NCBI GenBank assembly: GCA_964455935.1
Contig: CAYVZU010000102.1
Coordinates: 1-14,551, forward strand
Source of the DNA: CAYVZU01 sp964455935
GTDB lineage: Bacteria > Fibrobacterota > CAYVZU01
Direction: 5' to 3'
DNA: 14,551 bases
Notes under the pieces: generated by a model
The model's database searches: none
Told to the model about the DNA's origin: nothing
What the model saw: only the letters and a program-made list of their open reading frames with translations
Program-made: the position numbers and the translations under genes
Part shown: piece by piece, positions 5,877 to 12,137 of the stretch
Layout of the letters: every line of letters begins with the position of its first letter
Numbering within the stretch: the stretch's first letter is position 1

Positions 5877-8252
5877 TTAGCCCGCTATGACTTTATAGTC
5901 GCCCTTTTTGTAGAACCGGGGCCGGTCGTAGATCTTGACACCCTGGACCACGCGGCTGATGACGCCCGCCACCGAGGGGCTGTCGGGCTTGAGGCCGTAG
6001 CTCAATGACCGGAGGACGCCCAGCATTTGGCCCATAAGCACGCCAACCGGTGTGAGAAAGTCGTCCGGGATTTCCTCTTTGTATTCCACGATGATGTCCG
6101 CTGCGCCGGCCACCGCATCTTCGGCTTTGCGGCAGAAGGCCAGCCGCGTCTGGCCGATTCCCTTGCCCTTGATGCCGTACATCATATCCAGTTCATACTT
6201 GCGCGTGAACGTTTCTTCCGAGAGCAAATACACAACCAGTGTCTCGGGATTGATCACGGCCTCGGGGCCATGGCGCAAGCCCAAAAACGAATCGTGCTTG
6301 GCGACCACGCGACCGTCGGTTTCTTCCTGGCATTTGAGGTGGCATTCTTTGGCGCAGCCCTGCAGCGTGTTCGAGCCCATGAATACGGCGCGGGTAAATC
6401 CCTTCTTGCAGATCGCATCAAGATGATCGCCGTAGTTGTTCATGACGTACTCGGCGGCCCGGGCCTGTTTTTCCACAATGGGGGAGAAGTCCTCGCCGGC
6501 CAGCAGCGCGGCAATGTATTCCGCGGCCACGACCATGCTTGAAAACGACGAGGTCATGGCAAGGCTCTTGTCGTTGGTTTCGGGCGGAAGCAGGATAAGA
6601 AGAGCTTTCCGCTTCTTGCCCATTTTGGCCAGCTTGCCTTCCTTGTTGCAGGTAATGACTACGTGTTTGATGTCGGCCTGGGATTCCTCGGCCAGCGTAA
6701 AGGTTCCCACGCTCTCGGGCGAGTTGCCGCTGCGGGCAAAGTGGAAGAGGATGTATTTCTCTCCTTTGCGGAATGCGGCATTGGGGTCGGTAATGACGTC
6801 CGTAGTCGGCACGGCTTTCGTGTTGAAACCGGAGATCCGGTTATACAGGGGCTCCAGGCAAAGGCCGATGAAGGCGCTGGTTCCGGCACCGGAAAGCAGG
6901 ATGGTCCGCTTTTTCTGCTGGCCTTTGAAGAACGCTTTGATCTGCGCTTTTTGCTTATCGAGGATGGCGGCTGTTTTGCGCCACATTTCGGGCTGCTGGA
7001 AGATCTCGGGCGGCGTAAATTCCACCCCTTTTTTCTTCTTCTCATCGGCACTCAGGCTGAGCAGGGACGTGAAAGCATTGGGCATGACAGCGCTCCTTTT
7101 GGGTGTTGCAATCCGTGCTTTTTTCCCGCCGGCAATGCGATGGGCCTCGGATACCGCCAAGGCGAAATCACGCACGTCTTTGGGGAAAACCGAGGCCAGA
7201 TGCGGCATTCCGCGCACCACCGGCTCGGCATCAGAGCCCTGAAGGGCGAACATGAGGGTGTTCTCGGTCTTTTTGGGGATGTCCGATTTTTTGTCACCGA
7301 TAATAACGGCCAGGAAATTGTCATTACCAAACGCCTCGCGTCCATAAGCGCGCAAGCCCGAGTCTTTGGAGTAGTTGCCGTCTTTTACTTTGGGCGACAT
7401 GAAATCCACGCCAAAGTCCTCGTAAACCAGAATGTCGCGCCCGGTGATTGCCTTGGCTTTCTCGCCGAATTTCTTCAGGTCCTCGAATGTGAAACCGGGT
7501 TTATCGTTTTCATCGATGGCGATTGAGAGCATATCGCCTTGCTCGGGCATCACGCGCACGCTGATGAGCGGGTGTTTGCGGAACAGGGCCGAATAGAAGC
7601 CCTTCATGTTCTCGGGCTTATTGGCAAAAATGATCCGGTCGCCTTCAAGCCGTGCCTGCGACTCGACCTTGATGGCATCGTAGATCTGGCCAATGCTGGG
7701 ACGCCGGCCTTTGACCAGGCAGTGATTGAGCAAATTACCGTTACGGTCGCCTTCAAAGTAAACAGCGCCCGCCCCCGGCGAGACGTTGCCCTGAAAGGCG
7801 ACTTTAAGCCGGTCGGTTGCGGCGGCCGCCAGAACGGACGATACAAAGCTTGTTGCCTCGGTTTCGTCATAGGGATAAAGATGGCGGGTTTTCCCGTTCA
7901 ACTCATAGGCCATTCCGTATTCGCCCACGATGCCAATGGGCAGACGAAGGCGGTCTTTGCGGAAAAATCCCATGGTGGTGAGGTCCCAACCGGTCATGAG
8001 GGTAACCTCGATTCCATGCTGGTGCATCATATGGTCGATGGCCTCGATGGCGCCTTTGAAGGGGATCAGGTCGCTGTCGCTGCACGAGACGATGGGGCCG
8101 TTGACGTCAAGCCCGGTAACCAGGTTTCCCCCGATCTTCAGCTTTCGTTGCGTGCAGATGTCCAGAATTTGCTGGGTAAGGTCGGCAAGGTATTCGTGGG
8201 AAATTGGAATTGCATCGGCGATCTTCTTGACTTCGTTGGAGAGCTGGATCAT
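5877..8252 (-). CDS. Fusion of a HAD-like domain to an AgaS-type SIS sugar isomerase/deaminase
   Basis: A 791-residue two-part cytoplasmic protein. The C-terminal part (about 420-791) is a double-SIS enzyme like AgaS (tagatose-6-phosphate isomerase / galactosamine-6-phosphate deaminase). It has SGAGTSAFIG (454-463), FARSGNSPES (505-514), NDKSLAMTSSFSSM (560-573) and FLGLRHGPEAVIN (656-668). AgaS alone is usually about 380-390 residues. The N-terminal part (about 35-345) looks like a Cof/sucrose-phosphatase-type HAD domain: LDVNG (48-52) as motif I, LMTGWD (85-90) as motif II, and IGDKKSD (318-324) as motif IV. Motif I has Asn where the second Asp is usual, so phosphatase activity may be altered or lost. 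The start at 8252 has AGGAGGT (8258-8264) five bases upstream. pfp follows by 67 bases. The substrate is probably a hexose or hexosamine 6-phosphate; that is inference. Confidence 0.85.
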   Translation of the reverse strand: MIQLSNEVKKIADAIPISHEYLADLTQQILDICTQRKLKIGGNLVTGLDVNGPIVSCSDSDLIPFKGAIEAIDHMMHQHGIEVTLMTGWDLTTMGFFRKDRLRLPIGIVGEYGMAYELNGKTRHLYPYDETEATSFVSSVLAAAATDRLKVAFQGNVSPGAGAVYFEGDRNGNLLNHCLVKGRRPSIGQIYDAIKVESQARLEGDRIIFANKPENMKGFYSALFRKHPLISVRVMPEQGDMLSIAIDENDKPGFTFEDLKKFGEKAKAITGRDILVYEDFGVDFMSPKVKDGNYSKDSGLRAYGREAFGNDNFLAVIIGDKKSDIPKKTENTLMFALQGSDAEPVVRGMPHLASVFPKDVRDFALAVSEAHRIAGGKKARIATPKRSAVMPNAFTSLLSLSADEKKKKGVEFTPPEIFQQPEMWRKTAAILDKQKAQIKAFFKGQQKKRTILLSGAGTSAFIGLCLEPLYNRISGFNTKAVPTTDVITDPNAAFRKGEKYILFHFARSGNSPESVGTFTLAEESQADIKHVVITCNKEGKLAKMGKKRKALLILLPPETNDKSLAMTSSFSSMVVAAEYIAALLAGEDFSPIVEKQARAAEYVMNNYGDHLDAICKKGFTRAVFMGSNTLQGCAKECHLKCQEETDGRVVAKHDSFLGLRHGPEAVINPETLVVYLLSEETFTRKYELDMMYGIKGKGIGQTRLAFCRKAEDAVAGAADIIVEYKEEIPDDFLTPVGVLMGQMLGVLRSLSYGLKPDSPSVAGVISRVVQGVKIYDRPRFYKKGDYKVIAG

Positions 8253-8536
8253 GGGGTACCTCCTGTTAGCGAATGTTTTTGTGGAAGCATGAAAAATAAA
8301 TAAGAAAATGGTTTCTTTACCAGTCTCCCGGTAGGAAGGGCGCCGGATGCGGTTTGCGGCCCTTTTTCCGCCGGAACGGCGCGGCTCTTTCCAGTTCTGA
8401 CGAAGGCGTCAAACCATGCGTGCATTCTGCGCGGAGAATCGGGTTGAATCGCTGGGACTGGAGGAATTAATTTCAATTTGTTAAGGCTCGTTGCATCGTG
8501 CAGGACAGCATGCGGTGAATTTTCTAAAGGAGAAGC

Positions 8537-9196
8537 ATGAACCATAGCCCCGATTTAAAGCGCGGCACCGGTTACGGAGCGCAAGGCGGGCGCGAAACCC
8601 AGGCTAATTGCAGTTCGGCCAGCCGAAAGTGGCCCCATGAGGCCAGCAAAATCGCCGAAGCCCTGGAGTTGCGGAAAACCCAGATCCAGGAACGAATGAG
8701 TCGGGTATCCGACTCTTCGTCGCGCGGAAAGAGAGCTTGGATTGTCGTGTGCGTTATTGTCGTGTGTGTCATTGCCGCTGTCTGGGGTCTCCGCGCGGCC
8801 AAGGACCTTATCGTCGATTCACCCGAGCGGGACCCGCGGTTGAAGGCAATACAGGAGGGGAGTCGCGAGGTCGAAAATCTTGCCAAAGCCGTATCCAGCC
8901 CCGAAGTGGAAACCGAAACAAAGCAGGTGGCTGTGCCGCCAGCCCCTGCGGGCGTGCCTGAGTTGGGCCGGAAAGCCGATACCGTATGGCTCCCTGCGCC
9001 CGTTGTGCCCGATTCCGTGGCCCGCAAGACGTTACGTTCCCGCATTGTTGCGGATCCGGCTCATAAGGGGGTGCCGATTACCTATATCAGCAAGGACAGC
9101 GTTTGGTTGTTGATGCGCATCGAGAAGGATTCGGTCACAGCTTACCGGAGCATCCGGCCGTACATCGACCATAGTGGCAATCTGATCATGCGCTGA
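8537..9196 (+). CDS. Unrecognised single-pass membrane protein
   Basis: A 219-residue protein that I cannot place in a family. The start at 8537 is supported by AAGGAG (8527-8532) four bases upstream. Residues 1-66 are hydrophilic, with a probable helical, charged stretch (about 35-56). Residues 67-85 form one hydrophobic segment (AWIVVCVIVVCVIAAVWGL) preceded by RGKR, so the N-terminus should be cytoplasmic and the rest outside the membrane. After a charged, possibly helical stretch (95-130) comes a Pro/Ala/Val-rich linker (131-160). The C-terminal 60 residues look like a small beta-rich domain with paired phrases ISKDSVWLLMRI and IEKDSVTAYRSI. It stands alone between the divergent HAD-AgaS gene and the metal operon. 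Its codon use looks like its neighbours'. A role in anchoring or envelope sensing is only a guess. Confidence 0.75.
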   Translation: MNHSPDLKRGTGYGAQGGRETQANCSSASRKWPHEASKIAEALELRKTQIQERMSRVSDSSSRGKRAWIVVCVIVVCVIAAVWGLRAAKDLIVDSPERDPRLKAIQEGSREVENLAKAVSSPEVETETKQVAVPPAPAGVPELGRKADTVWLPAPVVPDSVARKTLRSRIVADPAHKGVPITYISKDSVWLLMRIEKDSVTAYRSIRPYIDHSGNLIMR

Positions 9197-9214
9197 GCCG
9201 ATCGAGTTTTGCTG

Positions 9215-9274
9215 GACGAAGGCTTGGGGGGCGGATACAGACTTCAAGCGGGAATAGCCCCCGAATCCTTCGTC
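9215..9274 (+). other. Long imperfect hairpin downstream of the membrane-protein gene
   Basis: GACGAAGG (9215-9222) pairs with CCTTCGTC (9267-9274), and GGGGGC (9227-9232) pairs with GCCCCC (9257-9262). Two more A-T pairs lie between them, so 16 of 18 stem positions match around a 24-base loop. A second small hairpin follows (GGCCT, TGC, AGGCC; 9278-9290). No T-run follows either. It starts 18 bases after the stop codon and ends about 120 bases before the dmeR promoter. It could be a 3' end structure for the upstream mRNA, a small structured RNA, or a dispersed repeat. Confidence 0.6.
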
Positions 9275-9393
9275 GAAGGCCTTGCAGGCCGTTGTCGGAC
9301 CGATTCAATACAGGTGTTTTACCCAGGAACTCCTTCATTTCTCCTTCCCAATCCAACACTTGCGCCCTTCACCTCCGGCTTCCATCGCGGTTG

Positions 9394-9423
9394 TTGACAA
9401 TGACACTTGGGAAGCTGTATATA
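9394..9423 (+). promoter_or_regulatory. Sigma70-like promoter of the dmeR-dmeF operon
   Basis: A perfect -35 TTGACA (9394-9399) is followed after 18 bases by TATATA (9418-9423) as -10. An alternative -10, TATTAT (9442-9447), has no matching -35. The start codon of the repressor gene is 38 bases downstream. The repressor operator begins at the last base of the -10, so bound repressor would block RNA polymerase. Confidence 0.7.
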
Positions 9424-9444
9424 TAGGGTAGGGGGGTATCCTAT
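9423..9444. promoter_or_regulatory. RcnR/CsoR-type operator with a central six-G tract
   Basis: The site reads ATAGGGTA, then six G, then TATCCTAT. The flanks are inverted repeats with one mismatch. Known RcnR and related sites have a run of G flanked by short inverted repeats (TACT-G6-N-AGTA in E. coli), and this matches that layout well. It lies between the -10 and the start of a gene for exactly this kind of repressor, so autoregulation is the natural reading: apo-repressor bound, released by metal. Confidence 0.75.
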
Positions 9445-9460
9445 TATAGAAAGGAAGGCT

Positions 9461-9748
9461 ATGAAGAGGAGTGCGCATTCTCATCAAGGCAACGAAGCGG
9501 TCAAACAGGAGGTGCAGACCCGCCTCAAACGTATTGAGGGCCAAATTCGGGGCATTTCGGCCATGTGGCAGGATGGGGCCTATTGCCAGGATATCTTGAA
9601 CCAGATTGCTTCGGCCAGATCGGCCCTGGCGGGATTGCAGCAGGTCATCTTTCACGAGCATGTGGAAACGTGCATTGCCGATAGAATGGTGAAGGATACA
9701 AGAGGCGCAATCGAAGAAATTATCTCTATTCTCAAGAAGTTTCGATAG
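9461..9748 (+). CDS. dmeR: CsoR/RcnR-family metal-sensing repressor, DmeR-like
   Basis: A 95-residue all-helical repressor of the CsoR/RcnR (DUF156) family, typical in length. The core signature RLKRIEGQIRGI (21-32) is clear. Candidate metal ligands are C42 (AYCQDIL), H67 and C71 (HVETC, an H-x3-C spacing like CsoR), plus H65 and N-terminal His (H6, H8) as in RcnR. The ligand set is therefore mixed between Cu(I)-type CsoR and Ni/Co-type RcnR. The neighbour decides: dmeF, a Co/Ni-type CDF exporter, starts 34 bases after the stop, the same order as the rhizobial dmeRF operon. The start at 9461 is chosen because AAGGA (9451-9455) precedes it. An ATG 18 codons upstream would place the operator inside the gene and lacks a ribosome site. 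The metal is inferred to be cobalt and/or nickel. Confidence 0.88.
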   Translation: MKRSAHSHQGNEAVKQEVQTRLKRIEGQIRGISAMWQDGAYCQDILNQIASARSALAGLQQVIFHEHVETCIADRMVKDTRGAIEEIISILKKFR

Positions 9749-9782
9749 CATTCCTTCACCTGTAATCCTTCGGAGGCGCCTT

Positions 9783-10778
9783 ATGCATACGACCCACATT
9801 GAGCTTTGGCAACACCAGCATGTCTTTGGCATTGACAAGCAGAGTATCGAAAAAAAGACGCTGCTGGTGGTTATCATCACCTTCACGATGATGGTCGCCG
9901 AAATCCTGTTCGGCTGGCTGGCGAACTCGATGGCTCTACTCTCGGACGGATGGCACATGGGAACGCACGCGTTTGCACTGGCAATATCCTTCTTCGCCTA
10001 CATTGTCGCCAGAAAGCACGCTGCCAACCCCGTTTTTGTCTTCGGCACCTGGAAAATCGAGATCCTTGGGGCCTATTCTAGTGCTTTGATCCTAGGAATT
10101 GCGGGAATTTTGATGGTGTTCACCTCGGTCGAACGGCTGCTGAATCCACTGATGATTCACTATAACCAGGCTCTTTTTGTGGCCGCAATTGGGTTTGTGG
10201 TGAATCTGGTATGCGCCGCTATTCTTCATCGGGGACCTCATTTGCATTCCGCCGCACACGGCCACGACCACGATCACTCGCATGGTCATGACGACTTGAA
10301 TTTCAAATCCGCCTACCTGCACGTGATTGCCGATGCCATGACCTCGGTGTTCGCCATCGTTGCCCTTTTGGGGGCCAAATACTTTTCCTGGAACTGGCTG
10401 GATCCCGTCATGGGTATGGTGGGCGCGGCCATGGTCGGCCGCTGGGCTTTTCTGCTCCTTAGGGATTCTTCAAAGATCCTGCTGGATCGCGAAAAGTGTA
10501 CTCCGCTTTCCGTTGAAATCCGCAACCGGATTGAATCGGATGGTGATTCGCGAATTCACGATTTGCACCTCTGGAGAGTTTCGGATTCCAAGTATGCCTG
10601 CATTATTTCCCTTGTCACCGGGCGAGAGTATACCATTGATGATTACCGAAAGCGCCTTCTTGGGGTCCACGAACTGGCCCATACAACAATTGAGATCAAT
10701 CCCTGCGGCTCCGGCCTATTGTGCGGCCATACCGGCCATGATTCCCACGAACACCCTCACCCCCACGGCCATGATTGA
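9783..10778 (+). CDS. dmeF: DmeF-type cation diffusion facilitator, Co(II)/Ni(II) efflux
   Basis: A 331-residue inner-membrane exporter of the CDF family, normally a proton-driven antiporter working as a dimer. The N-terminus carries the DmeF hallmark WQHQHVFG (9-16). There are about six membrane segments, with a His-rich loop between the fourth and fifth (HLHSAAHGHDHDHSHGHD, about 153-170) and another His-rich tail at 316-330. The transport site in the second helix reads SDGWHMGTH, giving H58-x3-H62 where zinc CDFs usually have H/D-x3-D. The fifth helix has H180-x3-D184. The cytoplasmic domain contains RIHDLHLWRV (257-266). GGAGG (9772-9776) sits six bases before the start. It is almost certainly co-transcribed with the upstream repressor. 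Zinc export is the main alternative. Confidence 0.9.
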   Translation: MHTTHIELWQHQHVFGIDKQSIEKKTLLVVIITFTMMVAEILFGWLANSMALLSDGWHMGTHAFALAISFFAYIVARKHAANPVFVFGTWKIEILGAYSSALILGIAGILMVFTSVERLLNPLMIHYNQALFVAAIGFVVNLVCAAILHRGPHLHSAAHGHDHDHSHGHDDLNFKSAYLHVIADAMTSVFAIVALLGAKYFSWNWLDPVMGMVGAAMVGRWAFLLLRDSSKILLDREKCTPLSVEIRNRIESDGDSRIHDLHLWRVSDSKYACIISLVTGREYTIDDYRKRLLGVHELAHTTIEINPCGSGLLCGHTGHDSHEHPHPHGHD

Positions 10779-11146
10779 AGGCATGTGCACCTGCCATGTT
10801 GAGGACAAGCACTATCGCCGGTATGGACAGAGCTATGCCAGCCGGCGAGACAGCCAAATATTGCCGTCTGCACGAAAACGGGGCTGCCTTGGGGCGCGCA
10901 GCCGGGGAACCTGCCTTCGAGTTGGAATGGCGTAGTTTGCAGTGGCGGGCCTGCTCGATCCGATGGGCATTTCGATAGATTATACCATCCAAGTCCCTGT
11001 GGATTATCCGGGCTTTAGTATGCCGGCATTTCGTTTAAGGCAGTGTCATGGACTGCCACTCGTTTCGCACCCGACTCCGGGTTTAATTTGACACACTTCG
11101 CTTCGCATATTTAGTTTGTTTGCTCAAAAACCAACGGTGAGGACCC
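10779..11146. other. 368-base stretch without a convincing gene
   Basis: Short open frames exist on both strands, but none has a ribosome site or a recognisable product. Hairpin-capable sites include CGCCGG/CCGGCG (10816-10821 and 10842-10847), GGCAGT/ACTGCC around seven bases (11039-11057), and CCCG/CGGG followed by TTTAATTT (11070-11089). The last is a weak candidate terminator. The first two thirds have gene-like base composition, so a decayed gene or an old repeat is possible, but I cannot name one. Confidence 0.5.
11088..11117 (+). promoter_or_regulatory. Candidate promoter of purC-purH
   Basis: A perfect -35 TTGACA (11088-11093) is followed after 18 bases by TAGTTT (11112-11117), a poor -10 match. 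The purC start is 29 bases further on. I see no clear PurR-box or purine riboswitch fold in the short leader. Confidence 0.4.
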
Positions 11147-12019
11147 ATGGAACTGCTGGAAACCAACATTGCCGAGTATCCTTTATTTGCGCGCGGCAAG
11201 GTGCGCGACGTCTATGACCTGTCCGATAAGCTTCTAATCGTCGCCACCGATCGGATTTCTGCGTTTGACTGTGTGATGCCCAACGGCATCCCCCGCAAGG
11301 GCCGCATTCTTACCCAGATGTCGGTGTTCTGGTTTGGCCTTCTTTCGGACGTGGTCGAGAATCATCTGATTACGGCCAACGTGGACGAATTTCCCGAACC
11401 ACTGCGCAAATACCGCGCAATGCTCGAAGAGCGCAGCATGCTGGTGCGCAAAGCGAAGCGTATTGACGTGGAATGCGTTGTTCGCGGTTATCTGGCCGGT
11501 TCCGGATGGAAGGAATACAAGCAGACAGGCACGGTGTGCGGAATCGCTCTTCCCAAAGGCCTTAAGGAATCGAGCAAGCTGCCAACGCCCATTTTCACGC
11601 CTTCAACAAAGGCAGACAGCGGACATGACGAGAATGTCTCGTTCGACAAGGTGGTGGATCTGGTAGGAAAGCAAACGGCCGAGAAATTGCGCGATCTTAC
11701 GCTGGCCATCTACGGCAAAGCACAAAGCTATGCCGATACCAAAGGCATCATCATCGCCGATACCAAGTTCGAATTCGGTCTCCTTGACGGCCGGATCATT
11801 CTCATCGACGAGATCCTTTCGCCCGACTCATCGCGATTCTGGCCCAAAGTCAGCTACGCTCCCGGGAGACCGCAAAACAGCTTTGACAAGCAATTCGTTC
11901 GCGACTATCTCGAATCCATCAAATGGAATAAAAAGCCGCCCGCGCCGGCTATTCCGCCGGACATCGTGGGAAAAACCCTCGATCGTTACAAAGAGGCCTA
12001 TGAGCGCCTCTGTCTCTGA
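11147..12019 (+). CDS. purC: Phosphoribosylaminoimidazole-succinocarboxamide synthase (SAICAR synthetase)
   Basis: Joins CAIR and aspartate with ATP to give SAICAR in de novo purine synthesis, in the cytoplasm. The 290-residue length matches the longer bacterial/eukaryote-like form rather than the ~237-residue E. coli form. Motifs are RGKVRDVYD (16-24), DRISAFD (35-41), ECVVRGYLAGSGWKEY (109-124), LPTPIFTPSTKAD followed by GHDENVS (145-165), ADTKFEFG (204-211) and DEILSPDSSRFW (221-232), the aspartate/CAIR site region. All are intact. The start is supported by GTGAGGA four bases upstream and by alignment of the N-terminus with the family. purH follows after 118 bases on the same strand, so the two are probably one operon. 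In the pathway purB acts between these two enzymes, and it is not in the window. Confidence 0.96.
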   Translation: MELLETNIAEYPLFARGKVRDVYDLSDKLLIVATDRISAFDCVMPNGIPRKGRILTQMSVFWFGLLSDVVENHLITANVDEFPEPLRKYRAMLEERSMLVRKAKRIDVECVVRGYLAGSGWKEYKQTGTVCGIALPKGLKESSKLPTPIFTPSTKADSGHDENVSFDKVVDLVGKQTAEKLRDLTLAIYGKAQSYADTKGIIIADTKFEFGLLDGRIILIDEILSPDSSRFWPKVSYAPGRPQNSFDKQFVRDYLESIKWNKKPPAPAIPPDIVGKTLDRYKEAYERLCL

Positions 12020-12077
12020 CGCAAAGGACGGCAAGGCTCGGTGCAGTTCGCGTGCAAGGAAGGGCGATAGTGCCGGC

Positions 12078-12096
12078 CGGCCCGGGCACCGGGCCG
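12078..12096 (+). other. GC-rich hairpin in the purC-purH spacer
   Basis: CGGCCCGG (12078-12085) and CCGGGCCG (12089-12096) form a perfect 8-bp stem with a three-base loop. There is no T-run behind it. It sits between two co-directional genes of one pathway and could adjust downstream expression or protect the 3' end of the purC message. Confidence 0.5.
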
Positions 12097-12137
12097 ATGC
12101 GGGTGTTTGACCATTGGAATTCCAAGGCGGGTAAAAC

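Noticed and set aside
8369..8381. Small hairpin CGCCG-GAA-CGGCG as terminator in the divergent spacer
   Set aside because: The stem is 5 bp, no T-run follows on either strand, and no gene ends there.
9407..9460. Upstream ATG that would add 18 residues to the DmeR-like repressor
   Set aside because: It lies within the promoter spacer and would translate through the -10 and the operator. The ATG at 9461 has a ribosome site and gives normal family length.
11094..11146. Purine riboswitch or PurR box upstream of purC
   Set aside because: The leader is only a few dozen bases and I see no conserved three-way junction or PurR consensus.
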